Shown one piece after another: positions 54,006-62,491 of a DNA stretch of 64,000 nt. Position numbers and translations under genes: made by a program. The first letter of the stretch is position 1, and every line of letters begins with the position of its first letter. This DNA comes from Opitutales bacterium (GTDB taxonomy: Bacteria > Verrucomicrobiota > Verrucomicrobiia > Opitutales > Oceanipulchritudinaceae). Location: positions 1-64,000 of the forward strand of contig JAFGCZ010000008.1 in the NCBI GenBank assembly GCA_016932335.1, read 5' to 3'. The notes beneath the pieces were generated by a model. It was not told the DNA's origin, made no database searches, and saw only the letters and a program-made list of their open reading frames with translations.

Positions 54006-55411
54006 GGAGCGACAATTTCTTTACAGGGAACAAGGGCCGCATCGCGCATGCCGTGGATGATCTTTTTATCCGCCGGGCAGAAGGTGGCGAGAACCCCCGT
54101 CAACTCTGCCTGAGTATCCCTGACAAAGTAATAAGGGCAGAGGCGGACACGCCCCTGCATGGGATAGACGGTGTTATCGTCGGGATTGTCTTCAGCATAA
54201 AGCGGATGCGTCATCCGGCGCGGTTTCTCGTATTCCTGAACGATGTAGGGGTTGGTCGGAGCCAACGCCAGGGCTTCGTCGATGCCATCGGACCACTCCG
54301 GCCGGCTGGCATCGCTGCCGAAAATGATGGAGCGTGCGCCCCATGCGGTTTCGTGGAAGCCACTGATTTTCAGGATGAGGTTACGCTCCTTCTGGGAGGC
54401 CTCCTTGAGCTGATTCCAGTCCCAAATCGGTTGGTTACCAACCTGCGGACCGTCGAGAAAGGCATTGGGAGGGAGTTCCACGGGATCCATGATCCAAGTT
54501 TTGGGAATAATTTTTTTAAGCGTTTTAAAGGCTTTTTTAGAGAGGTTTTCTCTCCAGAATTCCTGAAGTCTCGGATGGTGGAAAAAGGCCAGATTCATCT
54601 TCTCCTCGTGGATGTGGCGCATGGGAGGAGTGACCTTGACGGTGCCCTGCTCGAGAGCGTTGAAGATATAGGGCATTTCCGGAATATTCGGCAAATCAAA
54701 GAGTTCCCAAAAGCGGTAAATCACATCAACGACTTCCGGATTGCCGTCCACATTGATGCAGAGCTGGTCTCCAAGGGGGATGATTTCTGAAGTGTGCAGT
54801 GCGTAAACACGCAGACCGCGGGACTGCAGTTGCTCTGCCAGCCAATCCATTTCCGGGCGGTAGGTAGCGGCCTCGTCGGAAACGAGGATAGCCACAAGGG
54901 GCAGGGCTTTTTCGGAAACCGCTGACACTGCTTCGTAAAAGGAATCGATCATGCGCTCCAGACCCAGTACCTGGCAACCTTTGTCCTCGCATCCATAAAG
55001 GGTGTTGAGAAAGGCCGTGAGGCCGATGCCACCGGGAATACTGTCCATCTCCGTAAGGGCAAAACCTTTTTCGGTGAGCAACAAATCGGGGCGAATGACC
55101 ACAGGACCAGCGCTGCGCAACTGCCTGGAGTTGGTATGCTCGATTAGTTCCCGAGGCTTGCCGCGGTCCAGATAATGAGCTACCCAAGGTGCTTTTTGAG
55201 ATCCGTTGCGGAGGAGGTTTTTATCTTGCCGGGAACGGTTGTAAAGCAATTCGATGGCCTGATAAAATTCGTAGCAGGCCTGCCCGATGGCGCGCAGTTC
55301 TTTAACCTCATGGCTAGCCAGCGGCCAAGCTTCCGGCGAGAGTTTCCACGTTTTGTCCTCAAAGAGGGGGTGTTGTTCAAACGCTTCGCTCAGGCTACGG
55401 TGGTCAGGCAT
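53993..55411 (-). CDS. Unassigned protein, possibly ATP-grasp-like
   Basis: This 472-residue protein has no signal peptide. I cannot name its family firmly. The segment NLILKISGFHETAWGARSIIFG followed by PYIVQEYEKPRRMTHPLY and TGVLATFCP resembles the ATP-binding and metal-binding parts of ATP-grasp ligases. An upstream part (DSIPGGIGLTAFLNTLYG) recalls glutathionylspermidine-synthase-like members. It begins two bases after the prfB stop on the same strand, so it is probably co-transcribed with release factor 2. Its substrate is unknown. Confidence 0.6.
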   Translation of the reverse strand: MPDHRSLSEAFEQHPLFEDKTWKLSPEAWPLASHEVKELRAIGQACYEFYQAIELLYNRSRQDKNLLRNGSQKAPWVAHYLDRGKPRELIEHTNSRQLRSAGPVVIRPDLLLTEKGFALTEMDSIPGGIGLTAFLNTLYGCEDKGCQVLGLERMIDSFYEAVSAVSEKALPLVAILVSDEAATYRPEMDWLAEQLQSRGLRVYALHTSEIIPLGDQLCINVDGNPEVVDVIYRFWELFDLPNIPEMPYIFNALEQGTVKVTPPMRHIHEEKMNLAFFHHPRLQEFWRENLSKKAFKTLKKIIPKTWIMDPVELPPNAFLDGPQVGNQPIWDWNQLKEASQKERNLILKISGFHETAWGARSIIFGSDASRPEWSDGIDEALALAPTNPYIVQEYEKPRRMTHPLYAEDNPDDNTVYPMQGRVRLCPYYFVRDTQAELTGVLATFCPADKKIIHGMRDAALVPCKEIVAPQPK

Positions 55412-55413
55412 AA

Positions 55414-56562
55414 TCAGTCCTCAATCTGGATATCTTTATTACGGGTTCTGGGACAACCGGCACGCAGCCATGCGTGGATAAAGCGGTCGAGTTCACCATC
55501 CATAACCGCCTGAATATTCCCGGTTTCTGTGCCGGTGCGCAAGTCCTTAACCATCTGGTAAGGTTGAAAAACATAGCTGCGGATCTGATTGCCCCAGCCC
55601 ATCTCATTCTTGGCACCGTAAAAACGCTCCATTTCGGCACGTTTCTCGTCGAGGCGCTTTTCATAGATACGGGATTTAAGGATCTTCATGGCGCGCTCCT
55701 TGTTCTTGTGCTGGGAGCGCTCGTTCTGACAGGCCACAACGATACCGGTTTCCAAGTGCGTCAAGCGGACAGCAGATTCGGTTCGGTTAACGTGCTGGCC
55801 CCCCTTACCGCTGGCGCGGTAAACGTCGATACGGAGTTCTTCGTCCTTAATTTCAAAATCCAGGCTTAGATCGTCCTCAATTTCGCCGATAACATCCACT
55901 GCACAGAAACTGGTGTGGCGGCGTTTATTGGAGTCGAACGGGCTGATGCGAACGAGTCGATGAACCCCGCGTTCGGCCTTGATGTAGCCATAGGCATTCT
56001 CACCGATAATGCGTATGGTGGCGCGGGAGATGCCTGCTTCTTCTCCATCGGCAATATCTTCGACTTCCACGGTAAAGCCTCTGCGCTCGGCCCAACGCAC
56101 ATACATGCGGAAGAGCATATCGGCCCAGTCGCAGGATTCCGTGCCGCCGGCACCGGCATGGATGGTAAGAATGGCGTTATTCTTGTCCATTGGGCTATTG
56201 AGGAAGGAGCCGATTTCGATGGCATCGAGCTCTTCCTGCAGGGGCTGGAGCATTTCGGCGATTTCGGCTTCCAGTTCGATGGCGTCGTCGCCATCGCTTT
56301 CCTCGGCCAAATCAGCCAGAGCTTTCAAATCGTCCAGTTTTTTACCGTATTTAAGGATGGGGGTAATTTTGGACTTCAGTTTATTGGTGGCGCCGACAAT
56401 CTGTTGGGCCATGTCCTGATTGTCCCAAAAATTGGGCATTCCCATCTGTGCTTCGTGGGCGTCGATCTCTTTCAGGCACGATTCAACATCGAGAAACTTA
56501 CGGATATGTCCGGCTCTCTTGAGAATCAGATCGATTTTCGGGCGAAGTTCAGGGTTTTGCAT
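55414..56562 (-). CDS. prfB: Peptide chain release factor 2
   Basis: This 382-residue protein has the RF2 stop-codon tripeptide in [16 protein letters not shown] (SPF) and the peptidyl-tRNA hydrolysis loop in [17 protein letters not shown] (GGQ). It terminates at UAA and UGA. At the site where many prfB genes have an in-frame UGA and a +1 frameshift (after ...IRKFL), this gene reads CTC GAT straight on. The autoregulatory frameshift is therefore absent. It is divergent from msrA; the ATP-grasp-like gene follows after two bases. Confidence 0.96.
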   Translation of the reverse strand: MQNPELRPKIDLILKRAGHIRKFLDVESCLKEIDAHEAQMGMPNFWDNQDMAQQIVGATNKLKSKITPILKYGKKLDDLKALADLAEESDGDDAIELEAEIAEMLQPLQEELDAIEIGSFLNSPMDKNNAILTIHAGAGGTESCDWADMLFRMYVRWAERRGFTVEVEDIADGEEAGISRATIRIIGENAYGYIKAERGVHRLVRISPFDSNKRRHTSFCAVDVIGEIEDDLSLDFEIKDEELRIDVYRASGKGGQHVNRTESAVRLTHLETGIVVACQNERSQHKNKERAMKILKSRIYEKRLDEKRAEMERFYGAKNEMGWGNQIRSYVFQPYQMVKDLRTGTETGNIQAVMDGELDRFIHAWLRAGCPRTRNKDIQIED

Positions 56563-56687
56563 GGAAACTCTAATGGTTCAGAAAAGCGTAAACTGCAAGC
56601 CTTCTAATAAAACTAAAGCCTAAAAAGGGTTGAAGAATGATCCGTCAAAGCAACTTGCAGCGGAAAACAGATGTGCTAGAGTTCCCC

Positions 56688-57338
56688 ATGAACTTTTGTC
56701 GCACGTTTTCACTCTTTTTACTCGGAGTAATTCTTTGCAGCGGTATATCAGAACAGGCACTTTTCAGTGAGGAACCACCTATGAGCGATTCAGCAAACAG
56801 CGAACAGGCAATCTTTGGAGGAGGCTGCTTCTGGTGCATGGAAGCCGTCTATCAACGTTTGGATGGAGTGATCTCGGCCGGGCCGGGATTTACCGGAGGG
56901 CACACAGTCAACCCCAGCTATCAAGAAGTGTGTACAGGGAATACCGGCCACGCAGAAGTAATCCGCATAATCTACGATCCTCAAAAAATCAGCTACGAAA
57001 CGCTGCTGGAGGTGTTCTGGCAGGCCCATGATCCTACAACGCTAAACTACCAGGGAGCCGATAAAGGCACCCAATATCGTTCGGCCATTTTTTATACCTC
57101 GGATGAGCAGAAGGCTCAAGCAGAAGCATCGCTGAAGGCGGCTCAGGGCCATTTTGAGGATAAAATAGTAACGGAGATTACTCCATTGAAGGCCTTCTAT
57201 CCGGCAGAAGACTACCACGACAATTATTTTGCCCGGAATCAGGAGCAATCCTACTGTAACTTTGTGATTTTGCCCAAATTGAAGAAGCTGGAAGCCAAAC
57301 AAGTGATTCCCACAGTGAATGAGGAACCACAAAAGTAA
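56688..57338 (+). CDS. msrA: Peptide-methionine (S)-S-oxide reductase, exported form
   Basis: This encodes about 216 residues from the ATG that starts a signal peptide (MNFCRTFSLFLLGVILCSG). An ATG at 56637 adds 17 residues in frame. The MsrA domain carries IFGGGCFWCMEAVYQRLDG with the catalytic Cys, GYxGGH-like GFTGGHTVNPSYQEVCTG and AEDYHDNYF. It repairs oxidised methionine. An internal ATG at 56781 has a strong GAGGAA site and would give a cytoplasmic MsrA without signal peptide, so two forms are possible. Confidence 0.9.
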   Translation: MNFCRTFSLFLLGVILCSGISEQALFSEEPPMSDSANSEQAIFGGGCFWCMEAVYQRLDGVISAGPGFTGGHTVNPSYQEVCTGNTGHAEVIRIIYDPQKISYETLLEVFWQAHDPTTLNYQGADKGTQYRSAIFYTSDEQKAQAEASLKAAQGHFEDKIVTEITPLKAFYPAEDYHDNYFARNQEQSYCNFVILPKLKKLEAKQVIPTVNEEPQK

Positions 57339-57376
57339 GCTTCTTTTTTGCAGAAAACTTGGGTAGAGTGCCTGTT

Positions 57377-59545
57377 ATGAGTGAAACAGCACCTCTTTGC
57401 GGTCTTTGGGTCGATATTGACTTTACGGTTTATCTGAGTGAGCAAACCGGAGAGAACCAACGGAGTGTGCGCAGTGAACGTTTCAGCCCCTTCCTCTGGA
57501 GCATGCATGCGCCGGATGGAGCAGATGCAGTGGAGGAGCTGGAGGGGAACGACCCCTTTCGTTACCGTGCGTTCTACAACGACCCCGAAAGCTACAAAGG
57601 AGCCACCGGAGACCGTTCTCTGCCCTCGGAAGCCATACGCCCACTGGAAACGCAATATCTCCTGCAGCAGCAGAAGCGTTTTTTTACTGATATGCGCTTC
57701 GGTGAGCTGCGCCGGCTGCAACTGGACATAGAAACCTCCTGCTCGGTAGAGGGCGGCTTTCCCAGCCCTACCCGAAAAGGCGACCGCGTGCTGGCCATCG
57801 GGCTGCAGGCCAGCCATTTGCAGGAACCGATATACCTGGAGCTGGAGGAGGAAACCGATGCCGCGGAACGGGCCTTGTTGAAGCGCTTCGGCGAAGTATT
57901 GAGGGATCTGGACCCGGACACCATAGAAGGCCACAACATATTCAGCTTTGATCTGGATTACCTCTACCGGAGGTGCCGACGCTTCAAACTGGAGCCGGAC
58001 TGGGGCCGCTTTGACGGAGTGCCTCTGACACAGCGAAAAACCCGCCTGCGTATCGCCGAGCGCTGGCTGGACTACATTCGCTTTGACATCCCCGGAAGGA
58101 CGGTTTTTGACACCTATCTGGCGTTGCAGATTTTCGATATCAGCCGGCGCGATTTACCGGGTTACGGGTTAAAAGATGCCGCCGTATATTTCGGCATTAC
58201 CGAACCGGAAAAAGACCAGCGCACCTACATTGAGGGAAGCAAAATACAACACGCATTCCGGGAAGACCGCGAGCGCTTTCTGGCGTATCTGGGAGATGAC
58301 CTGAGGGAAACCAAAGGATTAGCCGATATTCTTTTGCCGACCTATTTTGCCCAGTGCCAGAATTTCCCCATGCCCCTGCAGGAAGTGGTGTTGCGGGGAA
58401 CTGCCCAGAAGATAGATACCGTTTTTTTGGAGAAGTACTACCACGCCAATCGCTCACTCCCGGAATATCCGGTGGTGGACCGTTTTGAGGGCGCATTCAG
58501 CAAGAGTTTTGAAACGGGCGTCTTCCACCATGTGCTGCATTACGACGTGGCCTCGCTCTACCCCAGCCTGCTGCTCTCCATCGGGCGCAATCCGGGAAAC
58601 GATTCGCTGGGGATATTCAACCCTATGCTCAAAGAGCTGAGGGAATACCGGCTCAAGTATAAGCAATTGGCGCGGGAGGCGGAAACAGATGCGCTGAAGC
58701 AGGAATATGATGCCCGGCAGCAGAGTTTTAAGATTTTAATTAACTCCTTCTATGGCTACCTGGGATTCGGGCAGGCCCGCTTTGCCGATTCCGGGTTGGC
58801 AGCAGAAGTGACCCGGAGAGGGCGCGAATTGCTCCAGGAATTGATTGATGCTTTCCAAAAGGAGAACTGCACCGTATTGGAAGCCGATACGGACGGGATT
58901 TATTTGTGCGGAGATGGCTGGTGGGAACAACCGGAAGCGCTCCTGGAAAAGGTATTGCATGTGCTGCCTGAAGGAATTGCGCTGGAATACGACGGCAGCT
59001 ACGAGTCGATGTTCTGCTACAAGGCGAAAAACTATGCCCTTTATGACGGAAAACACGTGCTTTTACGGGGTTCGGCCCTGCGCTCGCGTGGAGTGGAACC
59101 GTTCCTTTCGGAACTGAGCGATACGCTCATCAAGCATCAGCTGGGAGCAATCGAAACAGAACCGTCCGCACTCTTGGAAGAATTTCGCAAGAAGATCGAA
59201 AACAATAAGATGCCGGTAGAACAACTGGCCAAAAGCGAGTATTTAAGCATGGCTCCGGCTTCCTACAAAAAGAAGATGGATGCCGGGGGTAAACCACGCA
59301 GGGCGGCACTAGAGGTTGCGCTGAAAATGGATCGGGAACCCAAGATGGGGGAAAAAGTGCGCTACTATATCAAGCCAAAGGAGAAGGGGCAGACCTCTGA
59401 CTGGCAACGCGCGCTGCCGCTGGAAGCCTACGATGCAACAACAGCACCCTATGACCCGCAGTATTATCTGAAGAAATTGAAAGACTGGGCTGTGCGCTAT
59501 GAAGAGTTTCTACCGCAAAAGGAAGTTCAGCAAGAATTGCTTTAA
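57377..59545 (+). CDS. Family-B DNA polymerase
   Basis: This encodes 722 residues from the ATG; an upstream TTG adds six. The 3'-5' exonuclease motifs are LQLDIETS (Asp117, Glu119), EGHNIFSFDLDYL and FLAYLGDDLRET (Tyr304, Asp308). Polymerase motif A is HYDVASLYPSLL (Asp390), motif B is FKILINSFYGYLG, and motif C is EADTDGIYL, where most family members have YGDTDS; both aspartates remain. It is slightly shorter than E. coli Pol II. It is likely a repair or bypass polymerase beside DnaE. Its end overlaps the opposing DUF5069 gene by four bases. Confidence 0.92.
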   Translation: MSETAPLCGLWVDIDFTVYLSEQTGENQRSVRSERFSPFLWSMHAPDGADAVEELEGNDPFRYRAFYNDPESYKGATGDRSLPSEAIRPLETQYLLQQQKRFFTDMRFGELRRLQLDIETSCSVEGGFPSPTRKGDRVLAIGLQASHLQEPIYLELEEETDAAERALLKRFGEVLRDLDPDTIEGHNIFSFDLDYLYRRCRRFKLEPDWGRFDGVPLTQRKTRLRIAERWLDYIRFDIPGRTVFDTYLALQIFDISRRDLPGYGLKDAAVYFGITEPEKDQRTYIEGSKIQHAFREDRERFLAYLGDDLRETKGLADILLPTYFAQCQNFPMPLQEVVLRGTAQKIDTVFLEKYYHANRSLPEYPVVDRFEGAFSKSFETGVFHHVLHYDVASLYPSLLLSIGRNPGNDSLGIFNPMLKELREYRLKYKQLAREAETDALKQEYDARQQSFKILINSFYGYLGFGQARFADSGLAAEVTRRGRELLQELIDAFQKENCTVLEADTDGIYLCGDGWWEQPEALLEKVLHVLPEGIALEYDGSYESMFCYKAKNYALYDGKHVLLRGSALRSRGVEPFLSELSDTLIKHQLGAIETEPSALLEEFRKKIENNKMPVEQLAKSEYLSMAPASYKKKMDAGGKPRRAALEVALKMDREPKMGEKVRYYIKPKEKGQTSDWQRALPLEAYDATTAPYDPQYYLKKLKDWAVRYEEFLPQKEVQQELL

Positions 59546-60072
59546 TCGGCAATGCGATCGCGACGGGATTTAACCCAACTCCAAAGTTTATCCGGGCTTC
59601 CTTCGTAAACCAGCGAGGCGGCTAAGAATTCAGCTGCTGTAACGTTGTTCTCTTTGAAGAATCTGCGGTCTCCACCACAGCCATACATAATTTCCGGAGG
59701 TAACTCACCGCGCAATTTGGCATGCGCTTTAATGATGATGCGGGGTAACCAGACAATGCCTTTAAGTTCCTCTGCTTTCGGAGGAAGGCTATCCGGAATT
59801 ACTCGAAAATCCGAAGCGATACTGTTTTGCCGGTGTTCAAAATAGTCTTTACGGATAAAGGCCACCGCAAGCACATCCGGAAAATCGGGATCGCCGCCGC
59901 GAACATAATCCTCTGCATAATCAAAGAATTCCTGAGTGGTCTGACCGATGGTTTTAAGGAAGTGAACGTCCTGTTCATCAAACATGGCGTCAGCAGTGCG
60001 AATACCGCTGCGATAAGCAGCCACACCTTTGAACCAAATGCTTTCCAGAGTCTTTTCGAAGCTTACTTGCAT
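59542..60072 (-). CDS. DUF5069-family protein
   Basis: This encodes 176 residues from the ATG at 60072; an ATG at 60102 adds ten. The blocks LKGIVWLPRIIIKAHAKLRGELPPEIMYGCGGDRRFF and EFLAASLVYEGSPDKLWSWV match the DUF5069 family, whose function is unknown. No membrane segment or catalytic motif is visible. It lies 42 bases after the start-side of rnr's end on the same strand and is convergent with the polymerase. Confidence 0.65.
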   Translation of the reverse strand: MQVSFEKTLESIWFKGVAAYRSGIRTADAMFDEQDVHFLKTIGQTTQEFFDYAEDYVRGGDPDFPDVLAVAFIRKDYFEHRQNSIASDFRVIPDSLPPKAEELKGIVWLPRIIIKAHAKLRGELPPEIMYGCGGDRRFFKENNVTAAEFLAASLVYEGSPDKLWSWVKSRRDRIAD

Positions 60073-60114
60073 AGGAGATAAGATACACCGATCTTCGGGC
60101 ATTGCCAGAAGCCT

Positions 60115-62427
60115 TCAGTGTTTTCCTTTACGAAACTTTTCGGGTGGCAGCTGGAAATCAATCTGGCGTTTATAACGGTCCACGCGGTGGGCAATGACAT
60201 TGATTTTGCCGCCGATGGAGAACTTCTTGTTGCGGCGTTTTCCGGTGAAACGATTTCCTGTTTTATTGAGGATGTAGAGGTCGTCCTTCAGGGTGGAAAC
60301 GTGAACCATGCCATAGGCCATGGATTCCGTCAGTTCGACAAAGAACCCGTGGTTGCGCATATCGACAATAACAGCTTCAAAGAGGGATCTTTCCTCCTCC
60401 GGTTTCGCACACTCACGCTCAAAGAACTCCAATTGCTTGATTTTAACAGATTCTCGTTCGGCATCTGTGCTGTTTTGTTCTGTAAGAGAGAGGTGTTGAG
60501 CAATTCCTGTAAGGTTGCCCGGCTTATAGAAGCTATTTTCGCCGCTGGCGGTAGGATTGCCCTGCTTCCCCATGTAGGCATCGAAAATACGGTGCACCAC
60601 CAAGTCGGAATAGCGGCGAATGGGTGAAGTAAAGTGGGTGTAGAAAACCTTATTGAGGCCGTAGTGCCCGTCGGAGGAAGAGCGGTAACAGGCCTGGCGC
60701 AGGCTGCGAAGGAACTGCACGCGGAGAACATGGCTCTGCGGATGAGCTTTAATGAGTTGCAGCAGTTTAGTCACCTCTTTGCGCTTATTGAGGTCGCCCA
60801 CATGGATGCCAACGGTTTCCATGTAGTCCCGCAGCTCGTTGAGCTTTTCGGGGTCGGGTTTGTCGTGAACGCGATGGATGAGAGGGATGGAGGCACGGAC
60901 GAGGGTGCGGGCCACGGCCTCGTTGGCCGCGAGCATGAATTCTTCGACCAGTTGGTGGCTTTCGTCGTGCTCAACCTTAACGATGCGATCGGCCCAACCG
61001 TCTTCATCGACATAAATTTTACTTTCGGCGACATCGAAATCGAGGCTGCCTTTATCCATGCGGTATTTGCGCATTTTATTGCCGAGGTACCAAAGCATAC
61101 GAACATCGTGCTGAAGAGACTTCAGTTCGGTATCATCAACCTCACTGAGAGCTCTGCCGGTACTGCCGGTCTGGTGGGCGGGCGGCAAAGGAGTCTGCCG
61201 CACTTTTTCCAGATCGTTTTCAAAGAGCAGGGCATAGGCCTGTTTGTAGGTCAGGCGCTTAGTAGAACAAATGACGGTGTTGGCAAACTCGGTTTCCGAC
61301 TCAATGAGTTTTCCTTTTTCGGAAAAAGTGATGAAGACACTTTTGGTGAGGCGATCCTCACGCTCCACAAGGCTGCACAGCCCGTTGGAAAGGGCATGCG
61401 GGAGCATGGGAATTACTTTACCGACAAGGTAGGTGGAATTGCCACGGGCCTGGGCATCGCGATCGAGTACAGAACCGCGTTTCACATAGTGTGAGACATC
61501 GGCAATATGGATGCCCACGCGGTATGTGCCATCCTCCTGTTTTTCAATAGAGAGGGCATCGTCAAAGTCTTTGGCATCGTCGGGATCGATGGTGAAGACC
61601 TGTTTTTTACGCAGATCTAGGCGGTTTTGGCAGTCTTTTGAAGATACTTTGGATGGAAATTTAGCCACCATGGCCATAACGGCCTCGGGAAACTCCGGAT
61701 TGAGGCCATACTGGTGCAGAAGGCCGGCAAACTCGGCCTGCGGTGTATGGGTTTTTCCAAGAACATCGATAATTTCACCTTCCGGGTTGAGGTGGCGCTG
61801 CGTCCAATCAGCCAGTTTAACAATGACTTTGTCTCCTATTTCCACCTTTTTATCGAGGGATGTTTGAGAAGGCGGAGAAACGATGATGTCTTCAGAAATG
61901 CGCGGGTCGTCGGCAATGACAAAAAAAGTATGGCGGGATTTCTGAAGGGTGCCGGTCAGCGTGCTGCGGGCTCGCTCAAGGATGCGAATGACGCGACCGG
62001 TAGGTTCTTCGAGAACGGACTCGGGCATGCCGTTTTTGCCCTTGTGCAGGACGTAGCGGCGGTGGGACCGTATCAAACGAATAAGCACTTTATCGCCGTG
62101 CATGGCCACGCCGGTATCCTCGGCTTTGATGATGATAGGATTGCGCAGGACACGTTCGCCGTCGGGCAACGGATCAGGGATCAGCGTAGCGGAGCCATTT
62201 TGGCGGAAACGGATGTAACCGCTGGTTAATTCGGCATCGTGAGGGAAGCAGAGGCGGTCCTTCTTCAAGCGGACAATGGTGCCGGAGCGGATGAGCTCGT
62301 CCACATTACCTCTGAAGTTACCAAGGTCTTTGTTGGGGACTTTGAGTTGCTCTGCGATGCGATTGACCGGAATGGGCACATAGCCCTTTGATCGCATCAG
62401 TTGTATGATTTGCTCGGTGAAGGGCAT
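60115..62427 (-). CDS. rnr: Ribonuclease R
   Basis: This encodes 770 residues from the ATG giving MPFTEQIIQLMRSKG; a longer start at 62448 is less likely. Order: helix-turn-helix-like N-terminal region, cold-shock domains, then the RNB catalytic domain with FTIDPDDAKDFDDALSIE (metal-binding Asps), HIADVSHYVKRGSVLD and HFTSPIRRYSDLVVHR. A C-terminal S1 domain (FEAVIVDMRNHGFFVEL) ends in a short basic tail. It degrades structured RNA 3' to 5'. Confidence 0.96.
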   Translation of the reverse strand: MPFTEQIIQLMRSKGYVPIPVNRIAEQLKVPNKDLGNFRGNVDELIRSGTIVRLKKDRLCFPHDAELTSGYIRFRQNGSATLIPDPLPDGERVLRNPIIIKAEDTGVAMHGDKVLIRLIRSHRRYVLHKGKNGMPESVLEEPTGRVIRILERARSTLTGTLQKSRHTFFVIADDPRISEDIIVSPPSQTSLDKKVEIGDKVIVKLADWTQRHLNPEGEIIDVLGKTHTPQAEFAGLLHQYGLNPEFPEAVMAMVAKFPSKVSSKDCQNRLDLRKKQVFTIDPDDAKDFDDALSIEKQEDGTYRVGIHIADVSHYVKRGSVLDRDAQARGNSTYLVGKVIPMLPHALSNGLCSLVEREDRLTKSVFITFSEKGKLIESETEFANTVICSTKRLTYKQAYALLFENDLEKVRQTPLPPAHQTGSTGRALSEVDDTELKSLQHDVRMLWYLGNKMRKYRMDKGSLDFDVAESKIYVDEDGWADRIVKVEHDESHQLVEEFMLAANEAVARTLVRASIPLIHRVHDKPDPEKLNELRDYMETVGIHVGDLNKRKEVTKLLQLIKAHPQSHVLRVQFLRSLRQACYRSSSDGHYGLNKVFYTHFTSPIRRYSDLVVHRIFDAYMGKQGNPTASGENSFYKPGNLTGIAQHLSLTEQNSTDAERESVKIKQLEFFERECAKPEEERSLFEAVIVDMRNHGFFVELTESMAYGMVHVSTLKDDLYILNKTGNRFTGKRRNKKFSIGGKINVIAHRVDRYKRQIDFQLPPEKFRKGKH

Positions 62428-62491
62428 CTTAAGCAGAGTGTGGCGCAAAAGCCCTGCTCTGGCAAGCGGTAAGCGAAAATGATTCCAGATT

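Noticed and set aside
55414-56562. Programmed +1 frameshift in prfB
   Set aside because: The gene is one continuous frame through the usual frameshift site, and no UGA is present there.
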